This document shows, piece after piece, positions 35,090-46,911 of a stretch of 64,000 nt of DNA. The notes beneath the pieces are model-generated. The model searched no databases, was not told the DNA's origin, and was given only the letters and a program-made list of their open reading frames with translations. How positions within the stretch are numbered: position 1 is the first letter of the stretch; each line of letters begins with the position of its first letter. The position numbers were made by a program, and so were the translations under genes. Source of the DNA: Schistosoma haematobium. Lineage: Eukaryota; Platyhelminthes; Trematoda; Strigeidida; Schistosomatidae. The DNA is taken from the NCBI RefSeq assembly GCF_000699445.3, contig NC_067197.1, forward strand, positions 26,891,809 through 26,955,808, written 5' to 3'.

Positions 35090-35412
35090 GTGATCTTTGA
35101 TGAGGCTCAGCTTGGTCTATTGTTTTCTAGCTCACCTATGCTCGTCACTCAACCAAAGTATGAGTTACTTGGTTTTGTCACATTCACATGTCAAGAATTT
35201 GGCTGCTCCTTCACTTATAACTTTATGGGACGTACAACCAGAAAAGTAAACCAATGAGCTAGTAAACACCTCACTTCATGGTTGAAAGAGAGTAAAACCA
35301 AAATAACATACTGCTCCGTTCTACCACACTTGGTTGATAGTGGTCACGTACTGGATAGGAATAAATTATTCAGGGTAATTTATCGTACACCTACTATTTT
35401 TCTTTATATAAT
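35090..35412 (+). mobile_element. PLE linker and GIY-YIG-like endonuclease pseudogene
   Basis: From about 35164 the plus strand reads ELLGFVTFTCQEFGCSFTYN, FMGRTTRKVNQ, a stop, then ASKHLTSWLKESKTK, CSVLPHLVDSGHVLDRNK and LFRVIYRTP. This fits the C-terminal endonuclease of PLEs (CxC-like start, YIGRT-like box, a helix with conserved His, HLVDTGH, then FxVIYR). A DEAQLGLLFSSSPMLVTQPK-like thumb segment precedes it. The copy has an internal stop and no preserved RT. Confidence 0.72.
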
Positions 35413-35834
35413 TTGATCTCGCATCTTATATTCAGCAAGTGCTGTTGCGATTCAAGCTAAGCACTCGAATCTTTGCAGTATGGGAACACTCTTATCTCTT
35501 TTTCAAGCCAATTAAACTTAACAAACGATTTTACTGATTATGATTTTCCATACCCTTTGTTCATTTATCGTAATTATCCCCATTTTTCAAATATATTCTT
35601 CACCTTTTATACCTGAATACTTCTAATTAGGTAATTACATTGGATTTCATTGTCTATTTTTCGAAGTCTTTAACTTACATCCAATTATGAAGCAATGATT
35701 CTTGACTATTTGCACCATCACTGATGAGAAAGGGGCATGGCTATTTCAACATTACTTTCTGTATCACTCAGTTTCGGTAGTATAGCATAGTTTTATTGTG
35801 ATCGTGGAAAAGGTTTATAGCTCAGGTGGATGAT

Positions 35835-36362
35835 TTTGATGGAGTTTGGTTCTCTGAGCTGGATGGTTTGGTCATGGAGCTTTCATCGTTCCTCTGAACG
35901 ACATCATCAGCACAAACTTCAAGTAGAAGTGTGATGTTCGAATTTCTCCACATATGGCTAGCATCTTGTCCTATAGACCTTGATGTTGTTTCGTTCTTGT
36001 TGACCTCGAACCTGTTGTTGTTTACTTCTTTATTTTGGTTGTATCTCCCATTGGTTTGATCTTTGGTCCTATGCTTGTCTATAATTTTTCTGATTGGTTG
36101 ATAAATTGGTTCTATTTCAATGTGCTTGTTGACTGCTGATTGACCCGAATGCCATGCTTTTAATAATTCTCTAGTGTTTTTAGAATCACTTCTATCCAAG
36201 ATCTCCACTTTTTTTCAGTGGAATGTGTATCCACAGTTGTCTACATGGATTGATATAAGTGAAGATATGTCATGGCATTTGACCGATAACTGATGTTCAT
36301 GCAGGCGAAGAGGATGAATGCGTCCGCTTTGTCCGATGTAGTGTTCTTCGCAATCAACCAAT
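35835..36362 (-). mobile_element. PLE GIY-YIG C-terminus, reverse
   Basis: Minus-strand reading from the right edge gives NCEEHYIGQSGRIHPLRLHE, SLISIHVDNCGYTFH, a stop, VEILDRSDSKNTRELLKAWH and then a tail rich in Asn and Ser. The EHYIGQSGR segment corresponds to the second half of the GIY-YIG motif, with the conserved Arg following. The open frame 35822-36208 is the distal part. A second copy of the distal part begins in the opposite orientation at about 36350, so the two are joined 5'-to-5'. Confidence 0.75.
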
Positions 36363-36625
36363 CAGAAAAATCATGGACAAATATAGGACCAAGAATCAGA
36401 TCAAAGGGACATACAATCAAAATAAAAAGGTAGAAAATGACAGGTCAACAATAACCAATAAAGATCGAGGTGTACACGACAAGTTGTAAGCCACTTGTGG
36501 AAAAATTCGAACATTTCACTTCTACTTGAAGTTTGTGCTGATGATGTCGTTCGGAGGAACGATGAAAGCTCCACGACCAAACCGTCCAGTTCAGAGAACA
36601 AAACTCCATCAAAACTATTTCATTG
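36350..36625 (+). mobile_element. PLE 3' end, forward partner of an inverted pair
   Basis: Begins CAACCAATCAGAAAAATCATGG (QPIRKI.. region) and ends CCAGTTCAGAGAACAAAACTCC ATC. It is complementary to 35835-36095 with moderate divergence. The frames at 36401-36711 and 36526-36732 are shadows. Confidence 0.72.
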
Positions 36626-36629
36626 TGCA

Positions 36630-37680
36630 TTTGTTTAATTACATTGTGAATTGTACTAATTACATTTGTATGATTAATTTGTTCATAAATTTCTTTACAT
36701 CTATACTTCACTATGCGTTGTATTCAACTTGAATAATAGGACGAAATGTTATTTATTAAACATGTTACTTTAACATGCTCACCTATATTAGTGTTGTAAG
36801 TAGAGAATACTGTTTATTTTGTTTTCTTATATTTTTCATTGTAATCTCCTACTTTTCTAAAATTGTTTTTACAGAAGAAAAAGAACTCTATTAGTTTCTT
36901 TTTCAAATATACAAAAAACACTACACAAAAGTTATTTTAACCAGTGACATATTTCTGTAGATTAAATAGGTAAACAAATTCAATAGATAGGTAACTGGCT
37001 ATCTACCTCAAGCTTCAACTACTTTTCCTTTCTTGGACTACAGTTACATTATTTTCTTGTACCTAATGTTCACTTACCTATGTTTGTGTGTGCTATTTCA
37101 TGTATTGATTGAAAATTCTGCTTAACTAACAACAAGCATCTAATTTATACGTTATTTATTTGTCATTTGTTAGATTATCCCAATGAAAGCTGAAAGCTAA
37201 TGGTTAAATATTCTACGTTTTATCCTCAACATTTACCATGGGATTTTTAAATATTGCATATTACTAAACTTCAAATATACGCCGAAGGACCTGAACATAA
37301 TATTTTAATACCATACAAATTTAGGTGAGATAACAGATAAATCAATTTCAAAGTAGTACAATTTTTGTAAAACTTTGAACACCATAATGTAGTGCCTCTT
37401 CTTTAAATTTCATGAGCTAACTGATACTAGTCATAGGGACTTGATAATCATATCTATATTAACTGCTGGTATTCACAGCTTACCTAGAACTTTAATAGAA
37501 CTATCCAACCTTAGAATGAAATTCATAAAGTCCCAATTTTGTCTCCTTTGTCTATGTTTATACCATTGGATAACTAGATGTAATTTCATCGAACAGTCTT
37601 GTATATATATAGCCTAACAATAATATATGATGAAAATTCAGACGACAAATCATTTTCATGGAAGAAATCAAAAGTCAACA
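36630..37680. other. Intergenic, nothing recognised
   Basis: AT-rich, no supported feature. Confidence 0.5.
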
Positions 37681-37683
37681 ATC

Positions 37684-38040
37684 TCCACAATCCTATGCTG
37701 ATAATTATCATGTGTTCACTAGTGACTAGCTTCAAGATGGATTTCCTGGAGTCCTAGTGAGAAGCCGTGACCAGTGGAGTTCAACCGTGTCTGATGTGAG
37801 GCAGTTATTCACTGAAGACAATGAATGAAAGGTTGTACAAGATCATGGACTGGTTAAAGTTAACACCGTTGGATGTCGACTTAGTGGTCTAGAAGTTAAG
37901 AGTTAGCAAGTAAGGCTAAAGGTAATGGGTTCGAGTCTCAGGTGTGGGATTGTGGGTGCGCACTGTTGAAGAGTTTCATACTAAGACGAAACGGCCGTCC
38001 AGGGCTTTCAGGTTCTTAATGCTGATTAACATTGATCCAT
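37684..38040 (+). mobile_element. HHR-bearing element, forward, tail-to-head junction at its left
   Basis: Starts with a tail terminus (CAATCTCCACAATCCTATGC TGATAATTATC) running straight into the 5' region (ATGTGTTCACTAGTGACTAGC). The tRNA-like part (GACTTAGTGGTCTAGAAGTT, box B TGGGTTCGAGTCTC) and an HHR follow. The HHR is decayed (CTGTTGA, stem II TTTC/AAGAC) but keeps CGAAAC and GGCCGTC. Its 3' half merges into the 1-kb repeat copy B. Confidence 0.8.
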
Positions 38041-39012
38041 TTATAATGTCAATCGAAATCAAGGAGGACAACAAGAAACCGTTATTATGAGAATTAGTAC
38101 AACAGTAGGAAAGCTATCCAAATATTTCTCAACGTTTCGTTCATTTTTTTAATTCAGAAGTTCCAGCAATATGATATATTATAAACTCATACTTATTTTA
38201 AAAAAATCATTGAGGGCTGACTAAAAATAGAGGAAAAGATATAGACAAATAGTAAGTACATGATGAATTAGTAAGTTGAATCAAAATGAGATGAATGGAT
38301 AAATAACTACTATCATATTAATACATAACTCGACTTCATGGATAATGGTTATAGCAATAGGTTAGTAGCTAACTGGACTCATAATCTTTGCATGTAACGC
38401 ATTGGTGTTTGGAACAATTTGTATTGTATTCGAATCGTGATGGGAACATTAACACTAGGATATAAGTACGTGGAGCTGATGAGTACTGATAGATATTCAT
38501 CGATCAATTTGCATTGTAATCAATTAACAAGATACGCTTATACTCTATATGGCATATACAGTTGTTAGTGGGTTGAAGATAACCATCAGGATTAAACACG
38601 TATCACATTGATTTAACACTTAGTAATCAATCAACTTAAAAATTTCACTTTCATATCAAGTGGTTTATTATTTAGTGTTTGATTTTTGAATACTTTCATA
38701 TCATTTCAATATTGGTAGCTACTATACGCTTTAAATCACACTATTTACCTATTAGGCTATCAAGAAACTGAGAACGTAAACGATTGCAATATCACCGTCC
38801 AATGTCGTAATCTTAACTGTAAGAAATTGCGAAATAAAGAAAGAAATGTATGATTTCCAAAGAAAGAAAGAAGCTGACGATAAACAAATCATTGAAGGAT
38901 GATGGATGGATAAACTTTATTAAACAGATCAAAAAACGGTCCAAATGTAAAATCTTTCATTCAGGTCACAAAATAAAGTTAGAAAAGCAGTGAAGATTTG
39001 GGCGGACGTTTC
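37989..39012 (+). repeat. 1-kb dispersed repeat, copy B
   Basis: Colinear with 12805-13830, including the initial AAACGGCC, the tRNA-like boxes and the terminal GATTTGGGCGGACGTTTCA. Differences are mostly scattered single bases. Unlike copy A it is fused upstream to a full HHR-element 5' part, so the element boundary is probably upstream and copy A is 5'-truncated inside the HHR. Confidence 0.87.
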
Positions 39013-39168
39013 ACGCCTGTGTGTGAATTCTGGGTAACCCATGGAATCCAAATGTGTTGAGAGGGCAAAAGACGCCTACAAAATATAATAAGAAACGATC
39101 ATACACTATCGCGGATTGGTTAATAAAAGGCTTGTACACCACTAGATCCTGACTCAATGATTTAAATG

Positions 39169-39759
39169 TTAAAAAATCGTGTGAAAGAACGAAGGTGCTA
39201 GAATCGACTCCAGGGTGCAAGATTGCGGATGCACATTATAGACGAGTCCTGTAACAGGATGCAACAGCACACAGTGCTTCCAAGTTTTCACTGTTTATCT
39301 AATTTAGATCGGTTAGTAAACTCAACCATCTCCACAAACCCATAATGATAATTATAAAATATTTGCAGATGAATGATATTGAGCATGGACAGGCTTTTTC
39401 CCGTTTAAATAAGTCCTGGAAATAAAAGCTGTGAGATAATTGACACTCGTCGACAGGGTGCATCTCCAAACTACAAGGAACTGATGCTAAGAATGAGGTA
39501 TGAATATTGTCTTACTCAGTGTTACAGCAATTGTACTACTTTTGTACTTGATAAATTTAGTAATACTGTCTACGATTTTAAGCTGGACAATGGTTTTTTT
39601 CACCTTATAGAAGTAATTGCACAAAAAGCGAGTGATTTCACATGTCTTTGGGAGCACGCTTGATTCATTACATGAACCTTCAATGTACTTTTAAAAAATA
39701 AATAACACGTGATAGTGTACTGATGCCATGACCAATCCAACATGTTTTACTTAGCAATA
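39169..39759 (+). repeat. Large inverted repeat, left arm (~591 bp)
   Basis: Reverse complement of 39959-40548 at near identity; the clearest difference is a seven-T versus five-A run at about 39595/40120. Its outer part is a forward HHR element: box B GAATCGACTCC, decayed HHR with GACGAG and GCAACAG, and tail ending ATCTCCACAAACCCATAATG. Its inner part is unrelated unique-looking sequence. Confidence 0.92.
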
Positions 39760-39958
39760 CAATTGTGACCTCGTTAGTATTCCTCTCATTCTCTTGGCGA
39801 ATTTCAAGTATAATGGCAGTTATTTGACTAGTTCCAGTCCTAGCTCACATCAAATTTCTCGTTCAGTTAATTCATTAAAATAAATCATATATGAAGAAAA
39901 GCCACATTATCGTATGATATTCTGTATTCTATCGGCTGAGGTCAGCTAAATACAATCA
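39760..39958. other. Spacer of the large inverted repeat
   Basis: 199 bp between the arms, with no recognised feature. Confidence 0.85.
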
Positions 39959-40548
39959 TATTGCTAAGTAAAACATGTTGGATTGGTCATGGCATCAGTA
40001 CACTATCACGTGTTATTTATTTTTTAAAAGTACATTGAAGGTTCATGTAATGAATCAAGCGTGCTCCCAAAGACATGTGAAATCACTCGCTTTTTGTGCA
40101 ATTACTTCTATAAGGTGAAAAACCATTGTCCAGCTTAAAATCGTAGACAGTATTACTAAATTTATCAAGTACAAAAGTAGTACAATTGCTGTAACACTGA
40201 GTAAGACAATATTCATACCTCATTCTTAGCATCAGTTCCTTGTAGTTTGGAGATGCACCCTGTCGACGAGTGTCAATTATCTCACAGCTTTTATTTCCAG
40301 GACTTATTTAAACGGGAAAAAGCCTGTCCATGCTCAATATCATTCATCTGCAAATATTTTATAATTATCATTATGGGTTTGTGGAGATGGTTGAGTTTAC
40401 TAACCGATCTAAATTAGATAAACAGTGAAAACTTGGAAGCACTGTGTGCTGTTGCATCCTGTTACAGGACTCGTCTATAATGTGCATCCGCAATCTTGCA
40501 CCCTGGAGTCGATTCTAGCACCTTCGTTCTCTCATACGAATGTTCAAC
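39959..40548 (-). repeat. Large inverted repeat, right arm (~590 bp)
   Basis: Mirror of the left arm; its HHR element is in reverse, so the two tails face each other. Transcripts through both arms would form a long hairpin. Confidence 0.92.
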
Positions 40549-40559
40549 TCTTATGTAAT

Positions 40560-40990
40560 TGAATGCTACAATTCGGTTCATGACATATTGCCTTATTCTC
40601 TATGATTACATTGCAGAAATAAAATATCTTATCTTTCTCCCTATTCACTAAATGCTTGAAGATAATTATAATTTAAGAGCGAGTAGTATGCGATTAGATA
40701 TTTTATTGAATCCATCTTTCCAGCGTATAATCCAAGTGAATTTATAATTGTGCTTGTTTATCGACAAATTTCATCATGCATTTAAGTGATATTAAAAATA
40801 ATAGTATGAGTTGTAGTTCTAGTAGATGCAATTCTCAAAGCAGTAAAAATATAGTTAGAAGGAGTTTCATGGTACAACATATCGAAAGAATGTCGTTATC
40901 CTTAGTTACTGACAAACTGGAAGTGATTTTTTTTCTTAAAGTATTTGTCATTAGTGGATTAACAAGTACTACACATGAATACAATTTTTT
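40560..40990. other. Intergenic; one unsupported short frame
   Basis: The 73-codon frame at 40776-40997 begins with a Ser/Asn-rich stretch and has no recognisable domain or splice context. I do not call it a gene. Confidence 0.4.
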
Positions 40991-40994
40991 TTAT

Positions 40995-41175
40995 TGAGAT
41001 TATGAACCGATTGATGTTAGACCACCATTGAAAACCTGGAAGCACTGGACGGCCGTAGGACTCCACAATAGGGCGAAACGGCCACCCAGTGCTTCCAGGT
41101 TTTCAATGGTGGTCTAACATCAATCGATTCATGATCTTAACCAAAAATATAATAATCTCCACAACCCCATACTGA
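40995..41175. mobile_element. HHR-element palindrome (foldback)
   Basis: The left arm 40998-41057 (reverse tail plus AGCACTGGACGGCCGT) is the reverse complement of about 41081-41140 (ACGGCCACCCAGTGC plus forward tail), around a ~25-bp centre holding AGGACTCCACAATAGGGCGA. The forward half keeps GCGAAAC but lacks the CTGAGGA strand, so neither half can fold as an HHR alone. It ends with a tail terminus (CTCCACAACCCCATACTGATA). Confidence 0.87.
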
Positions 41176-41179
41176 TAAT

Positions 41180-42540
41180 ATAACTTTTGTTTATTCTTTT
41201 GGTTTGTTATGGACACAAAACCTTATCTGATTCTAATATCTTATATTCTTATCTTTTGACTTCATTAAAAGCAGTATAAAATATCCTTGACAAGTTGATC
41301 TAGTAATTTTTATAATTAAATGTGAAACTTCACAACTGAAAGATGAATTCACTCTACATTAATACCAATCACCTAACTTTAAATTCATACAAAGCTTTTA
41401 ATGCGAACTATTGTTTTTCTGATACAGCAAATTTAAAGAGTTTTCAAAACGAACTTCTGAAGTCATATCAATTGTATAAAATAGATTTCACAACCACACT
41501 CACGTTTTCATTATCTTAAAGAGTTGTCAGAATTTTAATGATGAACTGAGTGATGATTCGAACACCGTAACTAATTCCTGTCAGTATAAACTAATAAGAT
41601 GAAACTCACGGAGATTATATCCTGCGAATCCATGAATCGGTACTTATCTAAGAGCGTTACATTTACTAATTGTATAAGTCATGTTTATTACTATACACAT
41701 TTCACTGTCATTTTACAATATATTGTATTGTATTATTTTGAACGAAAGGCAATTCTTACTCTGAACTCGATAAGCTTTGTTAAATAGTCATCTGATTTAT
41801 ATATATCATAGAATTGGGTTTATATTTCTCGAATTCACCTTAATCATAGTATGATTGACATTTCAACAAATCAAAGATAATTGACGACCCGGTCTGTTAA
41901 ATACATTAATCAGTAGTCTTATCAATTTCTGTCTTATATTTTCATGCAATCATATTAAATCAAAAAGACTTATGGAACACTTGTTAGGGGTAAATGTTTC
42001 ATTTGATGGGATATTGATAAACGTTCATAAAGAAAGCTGAATATGTATGCTTTTTATGGTGTATATTGGATAAATTTTTCTTATAAATCTAATTTATTGT
42101 TAAAATGAACATTCATAAGGAATTAAGAAGTAATAAATGAGGAGCCTGATTGAAATTAAAGCTGAATTATTAATTACACAAACATACATAATCATTAGTT
42201 GTATATATTCATGCATTATGGTGAATGAGTGAGAGAGTGAATAGGTAGGTAGAAAAGCATACAAATATGCCTGTATAGATGTTATGATCAAATTAGAAAA
42301 AAGCAAAGAAGATAAAAAAACAGAAAGCCATATCTTTTGGTCTACTTTTGTTTCACATAAAACTTCATTAGATTAGAATTCATGGAATTATGAAAACTGC
42401 AAAAATTGGTTAATTTACCGAGTTAATAAGAAAACTTTATCTCTCAAGATTCAACATAGAAAGAAAGAATATGGAAAAAGATTCTCCAGAAAAAAAAAGA
42501 CATTTCTTTTTTTTCAAGGACAATGTCTAATTTCATGTTT
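41180..42540. other. Intergenic and 3' flank of the light-chain gene
   Basis: No other gene seen. A TTTATT at 42093-42098 (AATAAA on the minus strand), about 450 bp past the light-chain stop, is a possible polyadenylation signal. Frames at 41599-41787 and 42100-42306 have no support. Confidence 0.45.
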
Positions 42541-42543
42541 CTT

Positions 42544-45500
42544 TTACTTGGAAGGACCAGCCAAAACTTTCTTGATTAATTCTGTAGGCAAAATAAAAAT
42601 GAAAAATCGATCAGTTCTGTAAGGGAATATCTTAGTTATTAGTCAACAGAGTATATTTCATATATATATTCTTAAAATACAACTTGTAAAATGATGAAAC
42701 TTGGGGTTTATAATTCATTTCTTAGGTGGAACATTCAATGTCATTTACGTTTAACAAATAATAAATCAATGTGAACAACTTTCCGCTGATTCACTATCAT
42801 CTCTTAACAAATGATAGTTAGTGATGAAAAAGAAAATAGTGCTTGTTTCGTGGAGATAGAATTCTTGTAACCATATTAAACATTTATAAACGACGATACC
42901 ATAATATAGCAAAAGTAAGAATGAAAACTTGTGGAAACTGCTAGAAGTATGTACTATAACACTAAACATCTGGTCAATGAATATCAGGAAGTAAATCGAT
43001 TGTAAAGCATTTTCTAAATAACTCGAAGATTGTATGCATGATCCTTGTATAGATAGATGGTAATCTGCATTAATAAGAAAGTTAATATTCTCAATAATAG
43101 CTTGCTGTCCCTTAATCATGCTATCAATGACTTATGTTATTGATGAAAGTTATAGACTGAGCCATGACAGATCTAATTTTCGAAAAATACAATCGCTTGA
43201 CTTTGTGTAACTCAAACGTTAAACTTAGTAATTACGTCGTTTAAAACCAAATTCTCATACGCCAATTTTTAGCATGATTCCTGTAACACAAACTTTGATA
43301 GAACTGTATATGAGTAACTCGAAATAGGACATATTAAAAATTAGTATCTTATAAATGAATCTTGAAACCAAATATACCAAAGGGACAACTTATACTTTAT
43401 AATCCAAGTTTTTTGGAAGTGTACTCAAAATAAACCATACCAATGAATACAGTTCCAAACACTGACCTTCATATTTGATATTTCCGTCCAAATCTTCACG
43501 TAAATCAATAAATTTCAAAATGGCATCCACTTCTGGATCTTCAAGACGTTCACCTGTAATTAAACAAATGCAATAAATATATATATCTATAACATTAAAC
43601 TAACCATAACCTGTTAAAACATGTCTCATTTCAGCAGCTGAAATAAATCCTTGTCCTTCACGATCGAATGTTTTAAAAGCTTCCATATAATCAGCATAGG
43701 TGCCAGTTTCTTTCTCTTTAAGAATAGCTTCATAACAAGGAAGAAACTCATCGAATTTGTATTGCTTTTCCCCTGTAATAAAGAATACGAAAACATAACT
43801 GTATGTTACGTATTGTTAATTACCAAACATGTTTTACTAATAATAATCAAAACATAAGAACAAAATCAAATAGAACATTGTTGAATATTTAGACTTCAAA
43901 ACTATTCCGATTATTTTAGTTTGTAAGTTATAAATACATATTTACAAGTGTACCGTCAGAGTGCTGCGTGTAATAACAATAAGGATGAATAAACAAACCT
44001 AGATAAAGTTAACATTAAAATTACTTTTCCAAGTCAGCATTTATTGAGAGTCTCTGGAAAATGAGAAGCCATAAGTCTAACTCATTAGCATCATACAACT
44101 CGATATTTGTCTCAAAAATTAAAGAACAATATTTGGGTTTAATATTTATCAAGTAACCATGAATAATTTGTATTCCACTCTAGTACTGAGTAACGTTAAT
44201 TAAATAAAAATTAGGATAGAAATTCTTTAACAGATATTTACAAAATAATACCTTAAGCTGATAAAATCATTGAAACCAGTTGTATTGTTGAACAGGGTTG
44301 ATCACTTTGGTTAGCAGTCTAATTTGAAAACGGTAGCTTTTCTGTGTCATGCTATAATTAAGTATTTTATTATGAAACAATGAAACCAACTCAAATGAGT
44401 AAAATTAACTTTAATCCCGCATGGAGGATCGTAAGTGTGTATTGGTGAGGAGTCCCATGCTAAGACTAAGTGGAGGTTTAGTGCTTCCAGGTTTTCACAG
44501 TTGGTCTTAAGTAGATTGGTTGATGATTTAAATAAAATTCAACAATCCCCACAACCCAATACTGAAAAACAATACATATTTTGAATTTCCGTCTCGCTCA
44601 TTAATTTGCTTATGTAATAATCAATAATAGTTTGATTTAAGCAGCATGTTTCACCTTATTTCATTTGAAATGTAATTCTTCTATAGAAGTAGTAAAATAG
44701 AAAACACACTATTATTCCATCTTTTTTACTCATTTAGATTTGCTAACTACGGCATACAAAGTCACATTACATAGAATACTTCTTAGAGTAAAGGTTAGTT
44801 CAATTTAGCCTAATAGGAAACCAAGTATTCCAAACTGTGACAATCAATAAATACGTAAGCAATAAACAAGCATCTTAGCACTAACCACACCTGTTTATCA
44901 TATAATAGAAGGCAATATTAACTGACTGCTTACAGCTGATTGTGTGAGATGTACTTCAAAGATAAAGACCATAATCACAAATCTATAACACAACTCACTG
45001 AATTGTCTTACAGGATTAGAGAACATTATAAAGATATCGGTCATAGCACTGAATTTTATGTTTTATAATTCATAAGCAGGAAAAACATGAAGGTAAGTTG
45101 AAACAAATGAACTTATCAACTCGGCGTCCAAATACTGTGAAACTATTCTATCAAATTCAGACGAAAGTTGTTATTTATTATTCTATAGTAGACAAGTTTA
45201 TAAATATGTGAAATTCAGCAGTATTCAATGTTTCTCATCTTAGAACCAGTCATAATTGGTAGTAATGAGTAAAATGTTATTCGAACAATGCATTGTATGC
45301 AAAGATATAACCTATTTTAACAGGAATATTTCCTTATTTTATATAGTCCTTTGTTTATTTTTCATCATCAGCCATCAACAATGTTCGTTTTAGGTTGTAG
45401 CGTATTCATTTCAAACTTACTTTACTATTTATTTGTAAACAAGATAAGCAGAAAAAGTACTTTTAACTCATATTTTTGAATAGAAATATATATTCCACCT

Positions 45501-46911
45501 TCTTGATATTTTTAGAATATCTTTTTTATTTGAGATGTCTGGTTCATCAGGTTACTGTATAGTTAAAATACTATGCTCGTTTATGATTACCAAAATGTTG
45601 TTACTATTGCAAAGGTGTTATTTCTCTGATAAAACGCATCTGACTATAGGCGTTGAGACTTCGACGACACACGAATTATGCCTCGAGTTACAAATAGATG
45701 GGCGGTTTCATGTGTCAATATTTGAATTACCAAGTCTATGGAACGATTTATTATAATACCCATTGACTAAATACTAAACTAAGATTCAATGAATTCGTTG
45801 ATAAACAAAACATTAAATAAAAGCGATCACGTGATATTTAAATTGTAGTATGAGATGTATTCATATAGGAACAAACAGAATATTCTCTTCTCAACCTGTA
45901 ATTTACACTTCAGGAGATTAAGATATTTAAATGATGTATATGCCTTTACGAGGTTATTAGATAGGATATTTGTACCACTTTCCTTCATTGAGAATACTCA
46001 AATTTGACTAGGACATAAAACAAGAGAAGATGTGGGGGTATCATATGATAAGTACACTTAAGCATGAGTAAGAATTTATAAATAAAACTTTTATAGTATG
46101 GTAACATTAAGAAAGCACATTAGCTCACTTCTATGTGAAGTAGGCTGTGCTGCTGTCCAGATCTACTATGAAACCTTAGTAATTAAACTATCTAGTTCAG
46201 AAAACACAACACATTTAATATTTTTCGGAAAATTGTGTAACGCACAACTAGTCTAGAGTTTTATAAATCAATTTTTCATTGAGAAACCAATCATTATGTA
46301 GTGCCAAAGTTATATTTAATACTAAAACCTGTATATTATAATTGTATATCACGTGTATAAGTTAAGTCATACTTTTCCAGTTTGCTAGATAAAATAAACA
46401 TTTATAAAATGTCCGCAACATAAATAAGTAAAATTCATAAGATAAAAATTGTGCCTAACCTTGTTTTATAGTGGCTCCATGTTTTACTGTTAATGCAATA
46501 GTCGGATTTATTCCACTACATCGAAGTAGATCACCAACTTTCACTGCATCAATCATGCCATCTCGACCATCCCAAAAATCGAATAAGTCGAAAACTTCTC
46601 GAATATCTATAGGTTTTGTTTAAAGTAACATAAAGATGAACTCAATTAACAACACTATCATTATTAACAATCTTCAGAGGTTACGGCTATAGTTGAAAAA
46701 GTATATATATGATCAATTATGTATTATAGTGAAGCAATCAAAATTTATGATTTCTTACTTACCTTCGATTTCAGCTTTGGATAATGAGCTCTAAAACAGA
46801 TAAAATTACAGAATGAACAGAATTATATTGACTAACAATGTGTTAATAGTTTATTTCTTTTTTAAATAATTAAATATAAAGTTGTAGAATATGTATGATA
46901 TAACTTACCAT
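42544..46911 (-). CDS. Myosin essential (alkali) light chain, six coding exons
   Basis: Encodes a muscle myosin essential light chain, which binds the first IQ motif of the myosin heavy-chain lever arm. Coding exons: 46909-46911 (ATG only), 46763-46790, 46460-46606, 43605-43772, 43467-43553, 42544-42581 (ends in TAA). All have GT donors and AG acceptors, and the phases match, giving 471 nt and 156 codons, normal for the family. Seen in order: [19 protein letters not shown] and [19 protein letters not shown] (first EF-hand, degenerate), [14 protein letters not shown], and [20 protein letters not shown] with [12 protein letters not shown] (third EF-hand). [20 protein letters not shown] and AGPSK complete the C-terminal lobe. 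The linker and the LTGYGERL-like turn are hallmarks of essential rather than regulatory chains. The 2.7-kb third intron (43773-46459) hosts a decayed HHR element at 44405-44565. The start lies directly before a GTAAGT donor, so the 5' UTR extends upstream of 46911. Identification is firm; tissue isoform is unknown. Confidence 0.94.
44405..44565 (+). mobile_element. Decayed HHR element in light-chain intron 3
   Basis: Forward on the plus strand, antisense to the gene. GATCGTAAGTGTGTATTGGT GAGGAGTCCC, then AGACTAAGTGG where GGACGAAAC should be, then TTTAGTGCTTCCAGGTTTTC and a tail ending CAATCCCCACAACCCAATAC TG. The HHR is dead. Confidence 0.75.

Noticed and set aside
36526..36620. CTGATGA followed by a strong hairpin and GAAA in PLE 3' ends, as if a hammerhead (also near 11420 and 35900).
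   Set aside because: Stem I strands do not pair (TTTGTG against CAGTTC) and stem III is not complementary. The CTGATGA is explained by a conserved coding stretch reading CADDVV. I treat it as coincidence, though PLEs elsewhere carry real HHRs.
42766..43119. 117-codon minus frame inside the light-chain gene.
   Set aside because: It lies entirely in the intron between exons 43467-43553 and 42544-42581, which join in phase without it.
45535..45756. 73-codon plus frame in the light-chain intron.
   Set aside because: No motif, no splice context; antisense to the gene and likely chance.
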